From Calothrix sp. NIES-2098 (GTDB taxonomy: Bacteria; Cyanobacteriota; Cyanobacteriia; Cyanobacteriales; Nostocaceae), in assembly GCA_002368175.1 (NCBI GenBank), contig AP018173.1, positions 124,001-188,000 of the forward strand: a stretch of 64,000 nucleotides of DNA, in the 5' to 3' direction. The notes beneath the pieces were generated by a model. The model worked only from the letters and a program-made list of their open reading frames with translations. It did not search any database and was not told where the DNA came from. The translations under genes and the position numbers were made by a program. Each line of letters starts with the position of its first letter. Within the stretch, counting starts at the first letter, position 1. Below are positions 44,667 to 54,513 of this stretch, in pieces.

Positions 44667-46591
44667 ATGGAACCTCTTCACATCTGCTGGTCAGAATCAA
44701 AACAAAAAGATTTGGAGACTCAACTAGTAGGATTTTGGGCAAAAGACGTATGGAATAGAACCGAATGTCCTTTAGCTAAAGATGTTATCTGGAAAGGTAA
44801 CAATGGCAAAACTATTGGAATCAAGGAAATACAGTTTAACGGCAAATCTAAATCAATTAATACAGAAATTAAATATGTTCTATGGCAGAGATTGGAAAAA
44901 CAGGAACTATCGCCAATGACTCTTTGGCGACAGGTTCATATCCATATTCGCTGGATTACTGAATGGATAAACCAAGTAGCTCCTAATACTACTTCCTTTA
45001 TGGAAAAAAGCCTAACACAATGGGAGCTTTCTTTTCGGTCATATGTAGTATCTCAAGGAAAGTTATGTACAAAAAAAGAAAATATATAGCTGAAGGTGAA
45101 ATTCGATTTAGTCCAAAATGTGACTATCGGATATCTACCCTCAGAACAATATATGAAACTTTGCAGGAAGCTTACGATGAACGTTCTGAGTATGAGAAAG
45201 ATATTTGGGATATGCGAAAGTTAGGGGTAAAGCTTGTCAAATCAGCAAGAGACCACCACCTAAACTTTACGTTAATTTTGCAGCCTTGGTTGCGCCAAGC
45301 GACTAAATCTTATATTCGCTATTGTCTTGCTATTCAAGCAGGAGGAACTTGCCGTAATAAACTTAAGTACCTCAGCCATTTTTCTGAATTTATTAATAAA
45401 TTAGCTACAGAAATTCGTCCCGAAGATATTAATCGTTCATTGATTGTTGAATATTTAAGTGACTTAGCATCTTTGGATTTAACCAGTTCATATAGACAAG
45501 GTTCAATTGGTGCTTTAAAGGAATTTTTAGAGCTATCTACAAGAGAAGGATGGGTTAATGTAACAGAAAAAAGTTTAATTTATCCTAGTGATTATCCCAA
45601 AACTACTGAACATTTACCTAAATATATTTCTTCTTATGTCATCGAACAATTGAATCAACATCTAGATGCCTTACCACCTTACATTATGAGGATGGTGTTG
45701 ATTTTAGAAGAAACGGGAAGACGGATTAGTGAAGTTTGCTGTCTACCTTGGGACTGTATTAAACAGGATTCTCAGGGAGATTGGTTTTTAATTCACTATC
45801 AATACAAAATGAAAAAGCAAGATAGTATTCCTGTCAGTAAGGAATTAGCAGCAGTTATTCAAGAACAGCAGGAATTTATTATTAGTCAATGGGGTCAAGG
45901 TTTTCCATATCTTTTTCCTACTCCTAAGCCTTGGGGTAAGGGAGAACCAATGAGTGGTAGTAATTTTAATTATGCTTTAAAAAAGCTGGCTTACGAGAAG
46001 AATATCTGTGATGAATCAGGAGATATTTATCAATTTCACTCTCACCAATTTCGTCATACAGTAGGGACGCGCATGATTAATAATGGGGTTCCGATACATA
46101 TTGTGCAGCGTTACCTTGGGCATACATCATTAGAAATGACGTTACGTTATGCCCACATCCACGACCAAACCCTTAAAGCGGAATTTGCTAAATATCAGGG
46201 TAGGATGGTGGATATTACTGGCAAGATTGTTCAAACAGAAAGCGTCATTGCAGAGATGGCTTTCGGGTCAAATCTAGACAATATTGATGAGCAATGGATG
46301 AAGCAGAATATACTAGCCCAGGCGTTGCCTAATGGTCTTTGCAGCTTACCTGTAGTCCAGGGTGCTTGTCCTTATGGAGCTAACAAATGTTTAAGTTGTA
46401 CTCATTTCAAGACTGATATTAGATATTTAGACAAACACCAAGAGCATTTAGAACGCACTAACAAAATAGTTGAATGGGCGCAGCAAAATCAAGGCAGTAA
46501 GAGAGCTAAGGAGATTCTTAAAGAAAATTTACCAGTTCAAGAAAATTTGGAGCGCATTATTGCAACCTTGGAGATTAACCATGAGGCATGA
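44667..46591 (+). CDS. tnpB: Tn554-type recombinase B, requires a -1 frameshift at 45071-45077
   Basis: Two frames together encode one TnpB-like protein of about 641 residues. Frame one (44667-45089) has LWRQVHIHIRWITEWINQVA and SLTQWELSFRSYVVSQGK, the usual N-terminal part; it ends at a TAG soon after seven A. A -1 slip there continues as KRKYIAEGEIRFSPKCDYRI, then the core with Arg in EETGRRISEVCCL, HSHQFRHTVGT, LGHTSLEMTLRYAH (Tyr) and the C-terminal zinc-like CPYGANKCLSCTHF. The frame opened from ATG 45020 alone would lack the N-terminus. The slippery A_AAA_AAA is classical, but a true mutation is not excluded. Confidence 0.82.
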
Positions 46592-47492
46592 AAGAAATAT
46601 AGATGGTTTGCGTCAAAGTGCTGAACAGAGAAGTCAAGAAACTTTAAAGCGAACTGATGAGGCAATAAACAGGTTGGTCAAGGCAGGAGAAAAAATTACT
46701 TTTCAATCGGTAGCTAAAGCAGCAGGAGTATCAGTTGCCTACCTTTATAAATATGATGAAATTAAACAACGCATTGACCAGCTAAGAAAGCAACAATTTC
46801 CCATTAAAGGATTGCCACAAACGCAGAAAGTATCTGAAGATTCCCAAAAAGCTGTTGCGAAGACTTTAAAGGAGCGAATAAAGAAGCTGGAAGCTGAGAA
46901 TAGGGGGTTACGCGACCATATTGAGGTCGTTCAGGGAATAGCTATGCAGGTTACAGATTTAAAACAACAGGTAGAAGCTCTCAAGGCTGAAAATTTAAAA
47001 CTTAAGGAGAAGTTAGAAGAGTCCGACCGCACAATTGCTTCTGCTCAGTTGCAAACAGTTGATGATTTAAAAGTGTCATCCCTAGATAAGAAAAGGTCAA
47101 AACGCCTAAGTATAAATAACAAAATTCAATTTGAGCTAGACGAATTGGGGGTTAGGATAAATTCAACCTTGTCGAAATTAATTAACTCAGCACCAGAAGA
47201 ATTAGTGCTAAAGGCTATTGATGCACTTAAGGAAGCCCTAACAAACACCGAGGTACGTAATCCCTCTGGTTTCTTAGTGGAAGCCATTAAAAATACTTGG
47301 ATACCTAATGAAGAGTATGTACAAAAAGTGGAACTCGACGTTTTCAATGAGTGGTATGAATTAGCACGAAAAAAAGGTTTAGTTCTTGCCAGCCAAAGCA
47401 GTAAAAATGGGATTTTACTTTACACAAATCATGAACAGTGGATACCATTCCCAGAAATGCTAATCAAGTATCCTATAGAAGAAATTAGATAG
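46581..47492 (+). CDS. DUF6262 protein, third component of the Tn554-like module
   Basis: 303 residues from ATG 46581, which overlaps the end of the recombinase gene. N-terminal HTH of the DUF6262 type (ITFQSVAKAAGVSVAYLYKY), then a coiled coil (RIKKLEAENRGLRDHIEVVQ). The C-terminal part, about 180-303, is predicted globular and is not part of the short Tn554 TnpC. It probably guides recombination orientation, as TnpC does. Length exceeds TnpC (125 residues), so it may have an added function. Confidence 0.82.
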   Translation: MRHERNIDGLRQSAEQRSQETLKRTDEAINRLVKAGEKITFQSVAKAAGVSVAYLYKYDEIKQRIDQLRKQQFPIKGLPQTQKVSEDSQKAVAKTLKERIKKLEAENRGLRDHIEVVQGIAMQVTDLKQQVEALKAENLKLKEKLEESDRTIASAQLQTVDDLKVSSLDKKRSKRLSINNKIQFELDELGVRINSTLSKLINSAPEELVLKAIDALKEALTNTEVRNPSGFLVEAIKNTWIPNEEYVQKVELDVFNEWYELARKKGLVLASQSSKNGILLYTNHEQWIPFPEMLIKYPIEEIR

Positions 47493-47705
47493 CAAATTAA
47501 CTAACATCAAAAGCTTAATGAAAGTATCAGGATTTTCCCAGCACTAGTGTATCTACGATAGGAATATAGTTCTCCTATAGACAAACTTTAAAATAACTCA
47601 GTTTAAATACTGTAGATATTCAGAAAAAGTTTATGCCACAAATATCTTAATCAGCTTCTAATTCTGCTGCCATTAATTAAATCTAGTATTAAAGAGAAAT
47701 ACGGT

Positions 47706-48524
47706 ATGCGGGGAGATCACGTTTACTACAATTGCGGTGCTTACAGCCATCATGGTATTGACTGTGGTGATGGTACAGTCATTCACTACACCAAAAGTCA
47801 AGGAAATATTTCTCGTATTTCTTGGGCTGACTTTGCATCAGGAATGACAGTTTTTGTAAAAGAGTATGGTCAATGTGATACACCAGATACTGTAGTTTGG
47901 CGTGCTGAAAGCAGATTAGGGGAAAATGCTTACGACCTATTTGATAATAATTGCGAACACTTTGCTACATGGTGCAAAACAGGTATACACGCAAGCGAGC
48001 AAGTAAGAAATGTAGGAGCAGTTGGAGTGGGAGCATCTGGAAGTGGAGCAGCAGTTGCAGGTAGTCTCGGTGTTGTTAGTGCTGCTGGAGCAGCTGCCGG
48101 GTTAAGTGGAGCAGGGATTATGTCAGGTCTGGCTACCGTAGGCGGAGTTGTTGGAGGTGGTGCAGTTGCAGGCATTGGTGCGCTTGGTTTAGCTCCTGCT
48201 GCTATCACAAAAATAGCTATGGATCAGGTTTTAACAGATGATGAAAACCTTCCAGATGATGAACGTGAAGCTCGTGCTGTTGGAAGAACCATGACAACTG
48301 TAGGTGCTTTAGCTGGTACTGCTGGAGCCGTTGGTACAGTCGCTGCTGCTGGAAGTGTTGCTGGTTTGAGCGCGGCTGGAATAACTTCTGGATTAGCAGC
48401 AGTTGGGGCGACAGTTGGAGGTGGAATGGTAGCAGGTGTTGCTATTACGGTTGCAGCACCTGCGGCTGCGGCTGCGGCTGTAGGCTTTGGTGCTTACAAA
48501 CTCTGGAAATGGATATCAGAATAA
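47706..48524 (+). CDS. LRAT-fold (papain-like) protein with glycine-zipper membrane tail
   Basis: 272 residues. Positions 1-95 match the LRAT/NlpC-P60-like fold: MRGDHVYYNCGAYSHHGIDC with catalytic His16 and His27 (DGTVIHY) and the nucleophile Cys83 in NNCEHFATWCK. Residues 100-272 are Gly/Ala-rich and hydrophobic with two related blocks (LSGAGIMSGLATVGGVVGGG; LSAAGITSGLAAVGATVGGG), probably membrane-inserting. Likely an acyltransferase or lipid hydrolase at the membrane. It is the first gene behind the recombinase module; a link to the next two genes is possible. Confidence 0.8.
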   Translation: MRGDHVYYNCGAYSHHGIDCGDGTVIHYTKSQGNISRISWADFASGMTVFVKEYGQCDTPDTVVWRAESRLGENAYDLFDNNCEHFATWCKTGIHASEQVRNVGAVGVGASGSGAAVAGSLGVVSAAGAAAGLSGAGIMSGLATVGGVVGGGAVAGIGALGLAPAAITKIAMDQVLTDDENLPDDEREARAVGRTMTTVGALAGTAGAVGTVAAAGSVAGLSAAGITSGLAAVGATVGGGMVAGVAITVAAPAAAAAAVGFGAYKLWKWISE

Positions 48525-48647
48525 TAATTTACTACTGTTAAGCGAAGTGAGCTAGACCAATCTGCACTTTGTAGTTTAAATACTACTTGCAACTATTAAA
48601 TCCACCTAGCTAACAGGTGGATTTTTCAAGTAAAGATTCAAAAAAAT

Positions 48648-49907
48648 ATGATAGAACTTCAGACTACATTTGAAATTCCCGATTGGATAGTACAAGGTTT
48701 AGAAAGCCAAGAATATGTACGAATTGGAGGAGTTATTCGTGATGCAAAAACAAAACACATCATTGCTATGTTACGTGAAACAGTACCTGACATTTCACAA
48801 GCATCAACATTACTTACCCAAGCTGGCTCAGTTGCTAGTCTTGTTAATTTAGGTGTATCAATACTTAATTTAGGCGTGTCGGTAATAGGATTTGCTTTGA
48901 TACTGAAACGTTTAAAACAAATTGAGCAATGTCTTGAAGAGGATTTAAATCAAATTCAAGCAAACATAAATAATTTACACCGTAATTTTAATATTTCTGT
49001 TCATGCTAATTTTACTACTGCTCTTGATCTAGCTCGTGATGCTACTACAATGCTTCATCCCGAAAATCGCAGAAGTATGGCTACATCAGCTATTAATAGA
49101 TTTTTAGAAGCTCAACATACTTATAATCAATATGTAGATATTTCAATCAATGAAAATATTAACTTTACTGATAAGTATATATTATTTTTATCGTTAACCT
49201 ATATAGCAAGAACACGTTGTTACTTAGAATTAGAAGAAATTAATTCAGCTATTTATTGCTTGAATGAAGGTAATGAAGTTCTTCGTCGTCATGTGGAAAA
49301 ATATGTAAAAACTCTTCTTATATCTCAGCCAATAGCAAAAATTGTTCCAAAAACAATTGGTAATAATTTTGTAATATTAGGTTTAGGGAGTAGTTTAGAG
49401 AGTTCTGTTGAACTAAATAGACTAGTTAGTATTTGTAAATGGCTTGAGCCAGAATTTAATAGTATTTTAGATGACCAATATATATTGCTTGAGGCTCAAG
49501 AAAGAAATTTAGTCAAATTTCATCTTGATGGGATGGGGATGATACCGCTAGATGTAATTGCCACTGCTGCAACTCCTATGCTACCACTACCAATAATGCT
49601 TGGAAAATTTGTTGTAGATAAAACTGTAGAAACATTTTTTCCAACAGAAGAGAAAGCTGTAAAAGAAGAGCGTGATTGTACTGGTAAAGAAAAAAATAAT
49701 TCTTACGATTTACTTCAGGTTGTAGAAAAGATTGAACAAATAATTGAAACTTATAATCGCTTTGAAACTTATTTAGTAGAAGTGCAAGTTATCCAACAAC
49801 TAGGAATGAGCTTTCAAAACTGGCTTAAATTAGCTTCTCAGAAAGAAGCCCAACAGCATGAAGTAGAAACTATCTGTATTATCCCATTACAACCACTTAA
49901 CCTATAG
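48648..49907 (+). CDS. Unknown protein with membrane segment and coiled coil
   Basis: 419 residues, no recognised family. After a small N-terminal region (VRIGGVIRDAKTKHIIAMLR) comes a hydrophobic stretch (LVNLGVSILNLGVSVIGFAL) and a coiled coil (KQIEQCLEEDLNQIQANINN), then a long helical body with another weak hydrophobic segment near 300 (DVIATAATPMLPLPIMLGKF). This layout resembles membrane-associated effectors encoded in conflict loci. It is separated from the DUF3800 gene by two bases, so both are one operon. Confidence 0.6.
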   Translation: MIELQTTFEIPDWIVQGLESQEYVRIGGVIRDAKTKHIIAMLRETVPDISQASTLLTQAGSVASLVNLGVSILNLGVSVIGFALILKRLKQIEQCLEEDLNQIQANINNLHRNFNISVHANFTTALDLARDATTMLHPENRRSMATSAINRFLEAQHTYNQYVDISINENINFTDKYILFLSLTYIARTRCYLELEEINSAIYCLNEGNEVLRRHVEKYVKTLLISQPIAKIVPKTIGNNFVILGLGSSLESSVELNRLVSICKWLEPEFNSILDDQYILLEAQERNLVKFHLDGMGMIPLDVIATAATPMLPLPIMLGKFVVDKTVETFFPTEEKAVKEERDCTGKEKNNSYDLLQVVEKIEQIIETYNRFETYLVEVQVIQQLGMSFQNWLKLASQKEAQQHEVETICIIPLQPLNL

Positions 49908-49909
49908 CG

Positions 49910-51025
49910 ATGGAACTATTGTTTTATTTAGACGAAAGCGGTAACACAGGTGATGCCATTGCCAAACATGGTGTTGAAGACTCTTTTGCAGGGCAACCAT
50001 CCTTTGCACTAGCTGGGGTTGGTGCTTTTATGGAAGATGAGTTAGAACAAATTGTACAAAACTTGAAGAGAAAACATAATGTTTATCTGTCAGAATTGAA
50101 GGCTTCCCGTCTCTTCATAAAAAAACCTAAATTTATTCAAGAATTGGTACAGACTTTAGTGGAAAGAGATTACCCCTTGTTCATCGAACTGATGGACAAA
50201 AGGTATTTTATTGCAGTTAATATTGTATTATTTTATTTACTACACGTTTTAACCGTTAAGTATCCTTTGTTTCAAGGCTACGCGAGATATTTAGCGGGTT
50301 TAATTTCAGAACAGCTTGATGATGTTGTTTTGATTGAATTCAGTGAGTTTTGCCGATTCCCATCAAAAGAAAAACTTGTTCAATTTACTCAGTTGTTTCG
50401 TAAGGAAGTTTTGGCTACTTTTGACAAAGTGCCAATCGATAGCGATTTACTTAAACAGGTAACTCTTATTGTAACGAACGGTGTGCTAGAAGCAGAGCAA
50501 AACAATGAGTTAGATGAAGACATATTTGAGAGATTTTTACCTCCACCTGACCGAAATAACAAGGGGGAGATAATCGCAATGTTGCCTCACACCAGTGCTT
50601 TTACCAATATGTATGCACGAATCAACCGTTTTGTAGATGATGATATGAAAATACGAATAATTCATGATGAACAGGCACGTATTGGCGAGATTCTAAAAGT
50701 GCATGAAGATACACTCAGGACAAATCAGTTAACTAATATACTTCAGAAATTAACTTGGTGGGATAAAAACGTTAATTATAAATTCACAGGTAAATCTAGT
50801 TTGGAATTCACTAAATCTAATACAAGCATTGGTATCCAAGTTGCAGACATTCTTGCAGGATTCTGTACCAGATACTTCAACAAGATTAAAGCTAATCAGG
50901 TAGAAGAGGTGCGTTGTCATCACATAACGATTGAGCTACTCAAAAGTGTGTATTCGGGTGATGGTCGAGGGTTAAATATAATTGCTTCAGATGCTTCGAT
51001 AGAAAGATTTTATTCGCCATTTTGA
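49910..51025 (+). CDS. DUF3800 domain protein
   Basis: 371 residues. The N-terminal FYLDESGNTGDA (Asp8-Glu9) and C-terminal SIGIQVADILAGFCTRYF are the two acidic signatures of DUF3800, an RNase H-like fold often found in mobile and defence loci. The middle part (220-320) is an unusual helical insertion. It follows the membrane/coiled-coil gene by two bases, so the pair is co-translated. Activity unknown; a nuclease-like role is inferred from the fold. Confidence 0.82.
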   Translation: MELLFYLDESGNTGDAIAKHGVEDSFAGQPSFALAGVGAFMEDELEQIVQNLKRKHNVYLSELKASRLFIKKPKFIQELVQTLVERDYPLFIELMDKRYFIAVNIVLFYLLHVLTVKYPLFQGYARYLAGLISEQLDDVVLIEFSEFCRFPSKEKLVQFTQLFRKEVLATFDKVPIDSDLLKQVTLIVTNGVLEAEQNNELDEDIFERFLPPPDRNNKGEIIAMLPHTSAFTNMYARINRFVDDDMKIRIIHDEQARIGEILKVHEDTLRTNQLTNILQKLTWWDKNVNYKFTGKSSLEFTKSNTSIGIQVADILAGFCTRYFNKIKANQVEEVRCHHITIELLKSVYSGDGRGLNIIASDASIERFYSPF

Positions 51026-51173
51026 AAGTTTAATGGTTCAATTACGGTTGTATAACCCTATACCCCTTTTCGATGTCCTTATCCAAAATTTCTTTTGGTT
51101 TTTCTACTTTTATCTCACATTCATCAGACCGAATACTTTCTTCGTTGTAGAAAACATTTATGACGTAAAACTT

Positions 51174-51533
51174 TTATAAATCAAAGTGTTTGTTGTTAAA
51201 CCTATAGATAACTGCACAATCCCAATGCACCCGTGCTGTATAGTCGCGGTCAAATGTAAACCCGCACTGTGGGCATTTACCAGTGAATAAAGGATGGGTG
51301 TCTAGCAGTTCTAGCTGTTGCTGTTGCGTCCATCGCTGTTCGGGTTGCAAAATCAACTCGCCATTGTAGTAACTTGCGCCTTCTGGTTGCCATAGTTCCT
51401 CTACTTGGGCGTTGGGGTCTTCTCGAAAGTCGAGGCAGCTGTCACCATCTACCCCCGTTGGGTGAACGGCACAGACGAGGTGGGGGTTGTGGGCATAGAG
51501 GAGACAGCGATCGCATTGGTTGATTTTTGGCAT
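51174..51533 (-). CDS. Cys-rich zinc-binding-like hypothetical protein
   Basis: 119 residues. Two Cys clusters: NQCDRCLLYAHNPHLVCAVH at the front and FTGKCPQCGFTFDRDYTARV later, with a further Cys at 33. Probably binds zinc. A family of this type occurs in cyanobacteria; function unknown. Confidence 0.65.
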   Translation of the reverse strand: MPKINQCDRCLLYAHNPHLVCAVHPTGVDGDSCLDFREDPNAQVEELWQPEGASYYNGELILQPEQRWTQQQQLELLDTHPLFTGKCPQCGFTFDRDYTARVHWDCAVIYRFNNKHFDL

Positions 51534-51618
51534 AAGTACTAGTGTACTCGCTTTGAAAATGATAACTTGTCAGGTCTACATCTTTATAGTACATTTGTAC
51601 TTTACAAGAGAAATCCCT

Positions 51619-51650
51619 ATCCCCACTGATAAGGTGGGGATTTTATTTTA
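51619..51650 (+). terminator. Rho-independent terminator
   Basis: ATCCCCAC and GTGGGGAT enclose a 7-base loop and are followed by TTTATTTTA on the plus strand. Confidence 0.6.
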
Positions 51651-51694
51651 TGCTGGGGTGTAACATCTCTGGTGGCTTACAGAGAGCGGCCCCA

Positions 51695-52048
51695 TCACTC
51701 CCCATCCTTAACTTCGAGCTGATAAATCTGCATCGATGGGTGTTCTTCCATCATCCGCCAATAGTACCCAGTAGGCAGCGGCGACACATTACCACCACAG
51801 CAATACAAAAAGATTGGCTCGTCCCGCTTCATCACTTTCTTAACTGTTTGCTCCAGGCTGGGGTCAGGGTTATCGCTGTCGTACCAAATGATGTGGGATT
51901 TGCCAAAGTATCCGGCTGCCATGAGACTAGCAGACAGCCATTCCATGATTGACTGAATTTCTTTTGGCTCAACGCCACAGCTTTGTTGAGCGTAACTTTC
52001 GATGGTTGGCTGTGCTGGCTTGGGTTTGAGGAAGTTCAGTAATTTCAT
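51695..52048 (-). CDS. Hypothetical protein, 117 aa
   Basis: MKLLNFLKPKPAQPTIESYA, then EIQSIMEWLSASLMAAGYFG and KRDEPIFLYCCGGNVSPLPT. A soluble alpha/beta protein without recognised domain. Its own frame is intact and a plus-strand frame over it has no RBS. Confidence 0.55.
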   Translation of the reverse strand: MKLLNFLKPKPAQPTIESYAQQSCGVEPKEIQSIMEWLSASLMAAGYFGKSHIIWYDSDNPDPSLEQTVKKVMKRDEPIFLYCCGGNVSPLPTGYYWRMMEEHPSMQIYQLEVKDGE

Positions 52049-52192
52049 GATATTGGGAATGCAACTATTACCAGGATTCCCAAATTAGGGGGGTGCGTAG
52101 CTTGCTGCCTTTGGCATCCCTTAAGAGTCACATTTACCGCATCATTGCACTTTTTTCCTTTAAGAATTTTTTAGGGGCGATCGCCTATGACA

Positions 52193-52222
52193 CAACAAAA
52201 ACCCCACTTCACCTGTGGGGTT
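52193..52222 (-). terminator. Rho-independent terminator of the GST operon
   Basis: On the minus strand CCCCAC, a 7-base loop and GTGGGG are followed by TTTTTGTTG, just behind the GST stop. Confidence 0.75.
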
Positions 52223-52238
52223 AGTTGGAATACGAGAA

Positions 52239-52883
52239 TTATTGAATGCTGTTGGCGTAGTCGTATTTACCACCACGTTCAAGGGCGCGTTTGTAAGCAG
52301 GGCGCGCCTGAATGCGTTCAATAAATTGCTGAATCTTTGGTCGATTCTCAATTTGTTCAGGAAGCGTAGCGACAATTTCCAAAGGAAAGCTCATTTGGAT
52401 ATCGGCGGCGGTGAATTCTTCGCCTACAAACCATGTACTCTTACCAAGTTCAGCTTCTATATAGTCAAAGTGAAGCTTGATTTGGGGCGCGATAAATGCA
52501 TCGTTGGCACTGCTGTTTTCTGCTGCAAAACGGTTAAAGATGAGGTTCATCACTAAAGGTGGCATTGCCGAACCTTCCGCATAATGCAACCAATAGGTGT
52601 AACGCAGACGCTCTGGTGTACCAGATGGTGGAATTAGCCGACCGTTGCCGTAGCGCTCTACTATGTATTCGATAATCGCTCCTGACTCAGCAATAGTTTC
52701 CCCTGCATCTGTAATTACTGGTGACTTACCAAGCGGATGAACTTGCCGTAGTGATGCTGGTGCTTGCATCGTCTTTGGGTCGCGTTCATAGTACTTGATG
52801 TCGTATTCGATACCTAATTCTTCAAGCAGCCATAGCACGCGCTGCGATCGCGAGTTGTTAAGATGATGGACAACAATCGTCAT
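52239..52883 (-). CDS. Glutathione S-transferase
   Basis: 214 residues with the N-terminal thioredoxin-like domain (VVHHLNNSRSQRVLWLLEEL, HPLGKSPVITDAGETIAESG with Glu-Ser for glutathione binding) and helical C-terminal domain (WFVGEEFTAADIQMSFPLEI). Ser8-Arg region (NNSRSQR) suggests a serine-type active site of the beta/phi-like cyanobacterial class. It overlaps nothing but follows the DUF4174 gene by two bases. A terminator follows. Confidence 0.92.
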   Translation of the reverse strand: MTIVVHHLNNSRSQRVLWLLEELGIEYDIKYYERDPKTMQAPASLRQVHPLGKSPVITDAGETIAESGAIIEYIVERYGNGRLIPPSGTPERLRYTYWLHYAEGSAMPPLVMNLIFNRFAAENSSANDAFIAPQIKLHFDYIEAELGKSTWFVGEEFTAADIQMSFPLEIVATLPEQIENRPKIQQFIERIQARPAYKRALERGGKYDYANSIQ

Positions 52884-52885
52884 AG

Positions 52886-53374
52886 CTAGTTTCTACCTCG
52901 CTGTTGCATTTCTTGTTGGCGCATGGGCATAGCGTCAATTTGCTCAAATATTGCCTTAACCTGGACTGGTGTAGTATCTTGGCGCTTAACACCACCATCT
53001 TTGCCCACCAAAATTACACGAAAATTATCTTTGTCAACTCCAAAGCGCGATCGCAAATTGGCCACAGAAGATTCATCTATTAATTGTCCATTGGCATAGC
53101 TTTTATCAGCCAAAGCCTGAACCAGAACTAAATCCCGGTCAGCAAAACCACTATTATGCTGTTGCAATAACTGCATCTGTTGTTGGTAATTACGGTTATC
53201 AACAGATGGCGCAAACACTAGTAGCACGCGGTTTTGCCATTTTTGGGCACTGAGGTTAAATGAAGACATTTTGATAGGATGATTGCTTGAAAGCAGGGCA
53301 GTACCAGCAATGCTGACTGGCAACAGGGTAGACCACGCGGTGAGAGTAAAGGCAATTAATACTGACTTATTCAC
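52886..53374 (-). CDS. DUF4174 secreted protein
   Basis: 162 residues. N-terminal signal-like segment (KSVLIAFTLTAWSTLLPVSI), then SAQKWQNRVLLVFAPSVDNR and FRVILVGKDGGVKRQDTTPV, the DUF4174 thioredoxin-like pattern. Operon with GST, two-base spacing. A redox-related role is suggested by the fold but not shown. Confidence 0.8.
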   Translation of the reverse strand: MNKSVLIAFTLTAWSTLLPVSIAGTALLSSNHPIKMSSFNLSAQKWQNRVLLVFAPSVDNRNYQQQMQLLQQHNSGFADRDLVLVQALADKSYANGQLIDESSVANLRSRFGVDKDNFRVILVGKDGGVKRQDTTPVQVKAIFEQIDAMPMRQQEMQQRGRN

Positions 53375-53631
53375 GCTCTTGGTTGTTATCTTATTGCATC
53401 ATCTCAACCTATCATCAGTTTCCCCACTCTTTATATATCTGGTGGTTTGTCTTGGGTATTAAGTAAAGGTTCTTAAGATGCAACTTTTCCTCTAAGAATT
53501 TGGACTATGGGCGTGTAGGCGATCGCACCTCCCCTACTTCTCCTCTATCTTTGAGTAAATCTGTAGTTGGGCTTGTGGATAAAAGTATTAATCTTGGAAA
53601 TCTCTAGTTAAAATCATACATTTTCAGTAAT

Positions 53632-54366
53632 ATGTTATACAAAAACTTACTTTGGATATTACCAATCGCCTCTACACTCAATTTTTTAGTTGCCATACCA
53701 AAAGCTCAAGCTAACTGTCCTGGATCTGTTCAGCCACTTGAGGAAGTGCAACCGCAAGTGCAGCAACGTTGGGATGAATTACAGCGCCAAGAAACTTACC
53801 CTTGGGGTACAACAAAAGTGTATGAAAGCTTAAAAGGCGCTCGCATCACCCTAGCTAAGAGTTTCGATCGGCTGCGTGGCTCACACAAACAAGAAGCCCT
53901 CAACTTGCTACGACTTGGCAATTACTTGCATAGCGTTTATGCCAGTGATGGCCGCTTGCTTTCGGCAGTGTATGACGCTTGTACGCGGTTTGATATGTTA
54001 ACAGAGAAAGCACGTTATAGCTGGTATTACAATACTATTGGGCGATCGCTACCCTCCAATTTGCCTCGTGAAGCTCTGCGGAATGCTGGCCGTCCATCTT
54101 GGCGACAAGTGCGTGTACCCATTAGCGAGGCGCAAGAGCAAAAAATCCGCAATTTGTTCTGGAGCAAAATGGGCTACAGCCAAGCGAACAATGGTATGTG
54201 GATTGCCTGGGTTCCAGAACACGGTTATTTTGAAATTAATGTACCCAATGGCTACAACATCAAGCAATTAGGGCAATTTTGGCGTTCGGCTCCACGTAAC
54301 TATCGCTATATCGTACTATCAACTGACGGTTCATTAATATCAGACGCTAACATGGATCAGCGGTAG
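53632..54366 (+). CDS. Secreted hypothetical protein, 244 aa
   Basis: A signal peptide (NLLWILPIASTLNFLVAIPK) ends at AQANC. The mature part is helical in the first half (VQQRWDELQRQETYPWGTTK) and mixed later (NNGMWIAWVPEHGYFEINVP). No family recognised. A short hairpin AAGGG/CCCTT follows the stop. Confidence 0.6.
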   Translation: MLYKNLLWILPIASTLNFLVAIPKAQANCPGSVQPLEEVQPQVQQRWDELQRQETYPWGTTKVYESLKGARITLAKSFDRLRGSHKQEALNLLRLGNYLHSVYASDGRLLSAVYDACTRFDMLTEKARYSWYYNTIGRSLPSNLPREALRNAGRPSWRQVRVPISEAQEQKIRNLFWSKMGYSQANNGMWIAWVPEHGYFEINVPNGYNIKQLGQFWRSAPRNYRYIVLSTDGSLISDANMDQR

Positions 54367-54395
54367 AAGGGCTACGCCTACACCCTTTTGGTTTT

Positions 54396-54427
54396 CCTCT
54401 CTGCGAGACGCGCTCACGCGAACGCTT
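54396..54427 (-). repeat. Dispersed repeat copy, inverted
   Basis: Inverted relative of the copies at 27996-28025 and 42729-42755 (CCTCTCTGCGAGACGC). Confidence 0.5.
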
Positions 54428-54513
54428 GTATGCTCGTTTGAGGCGAAGGCGTTTGCTGAAGTGCTGAAAGTGAAATAATAAACCAATATGCCCTGCTGGT
54501 AGGAGATATAGCG

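Noticed and set aside
47930..48208. Pro/Ala-rich minus-strand frame
   Set aside because: Antisense of the Gly/Ala-rich membrane tail of the LRAT protein.
51650..51952. Plus-strand 100-codon frame
   Set aside because: Antisense to the 117-residue gene, which has the better composition; no RBS.
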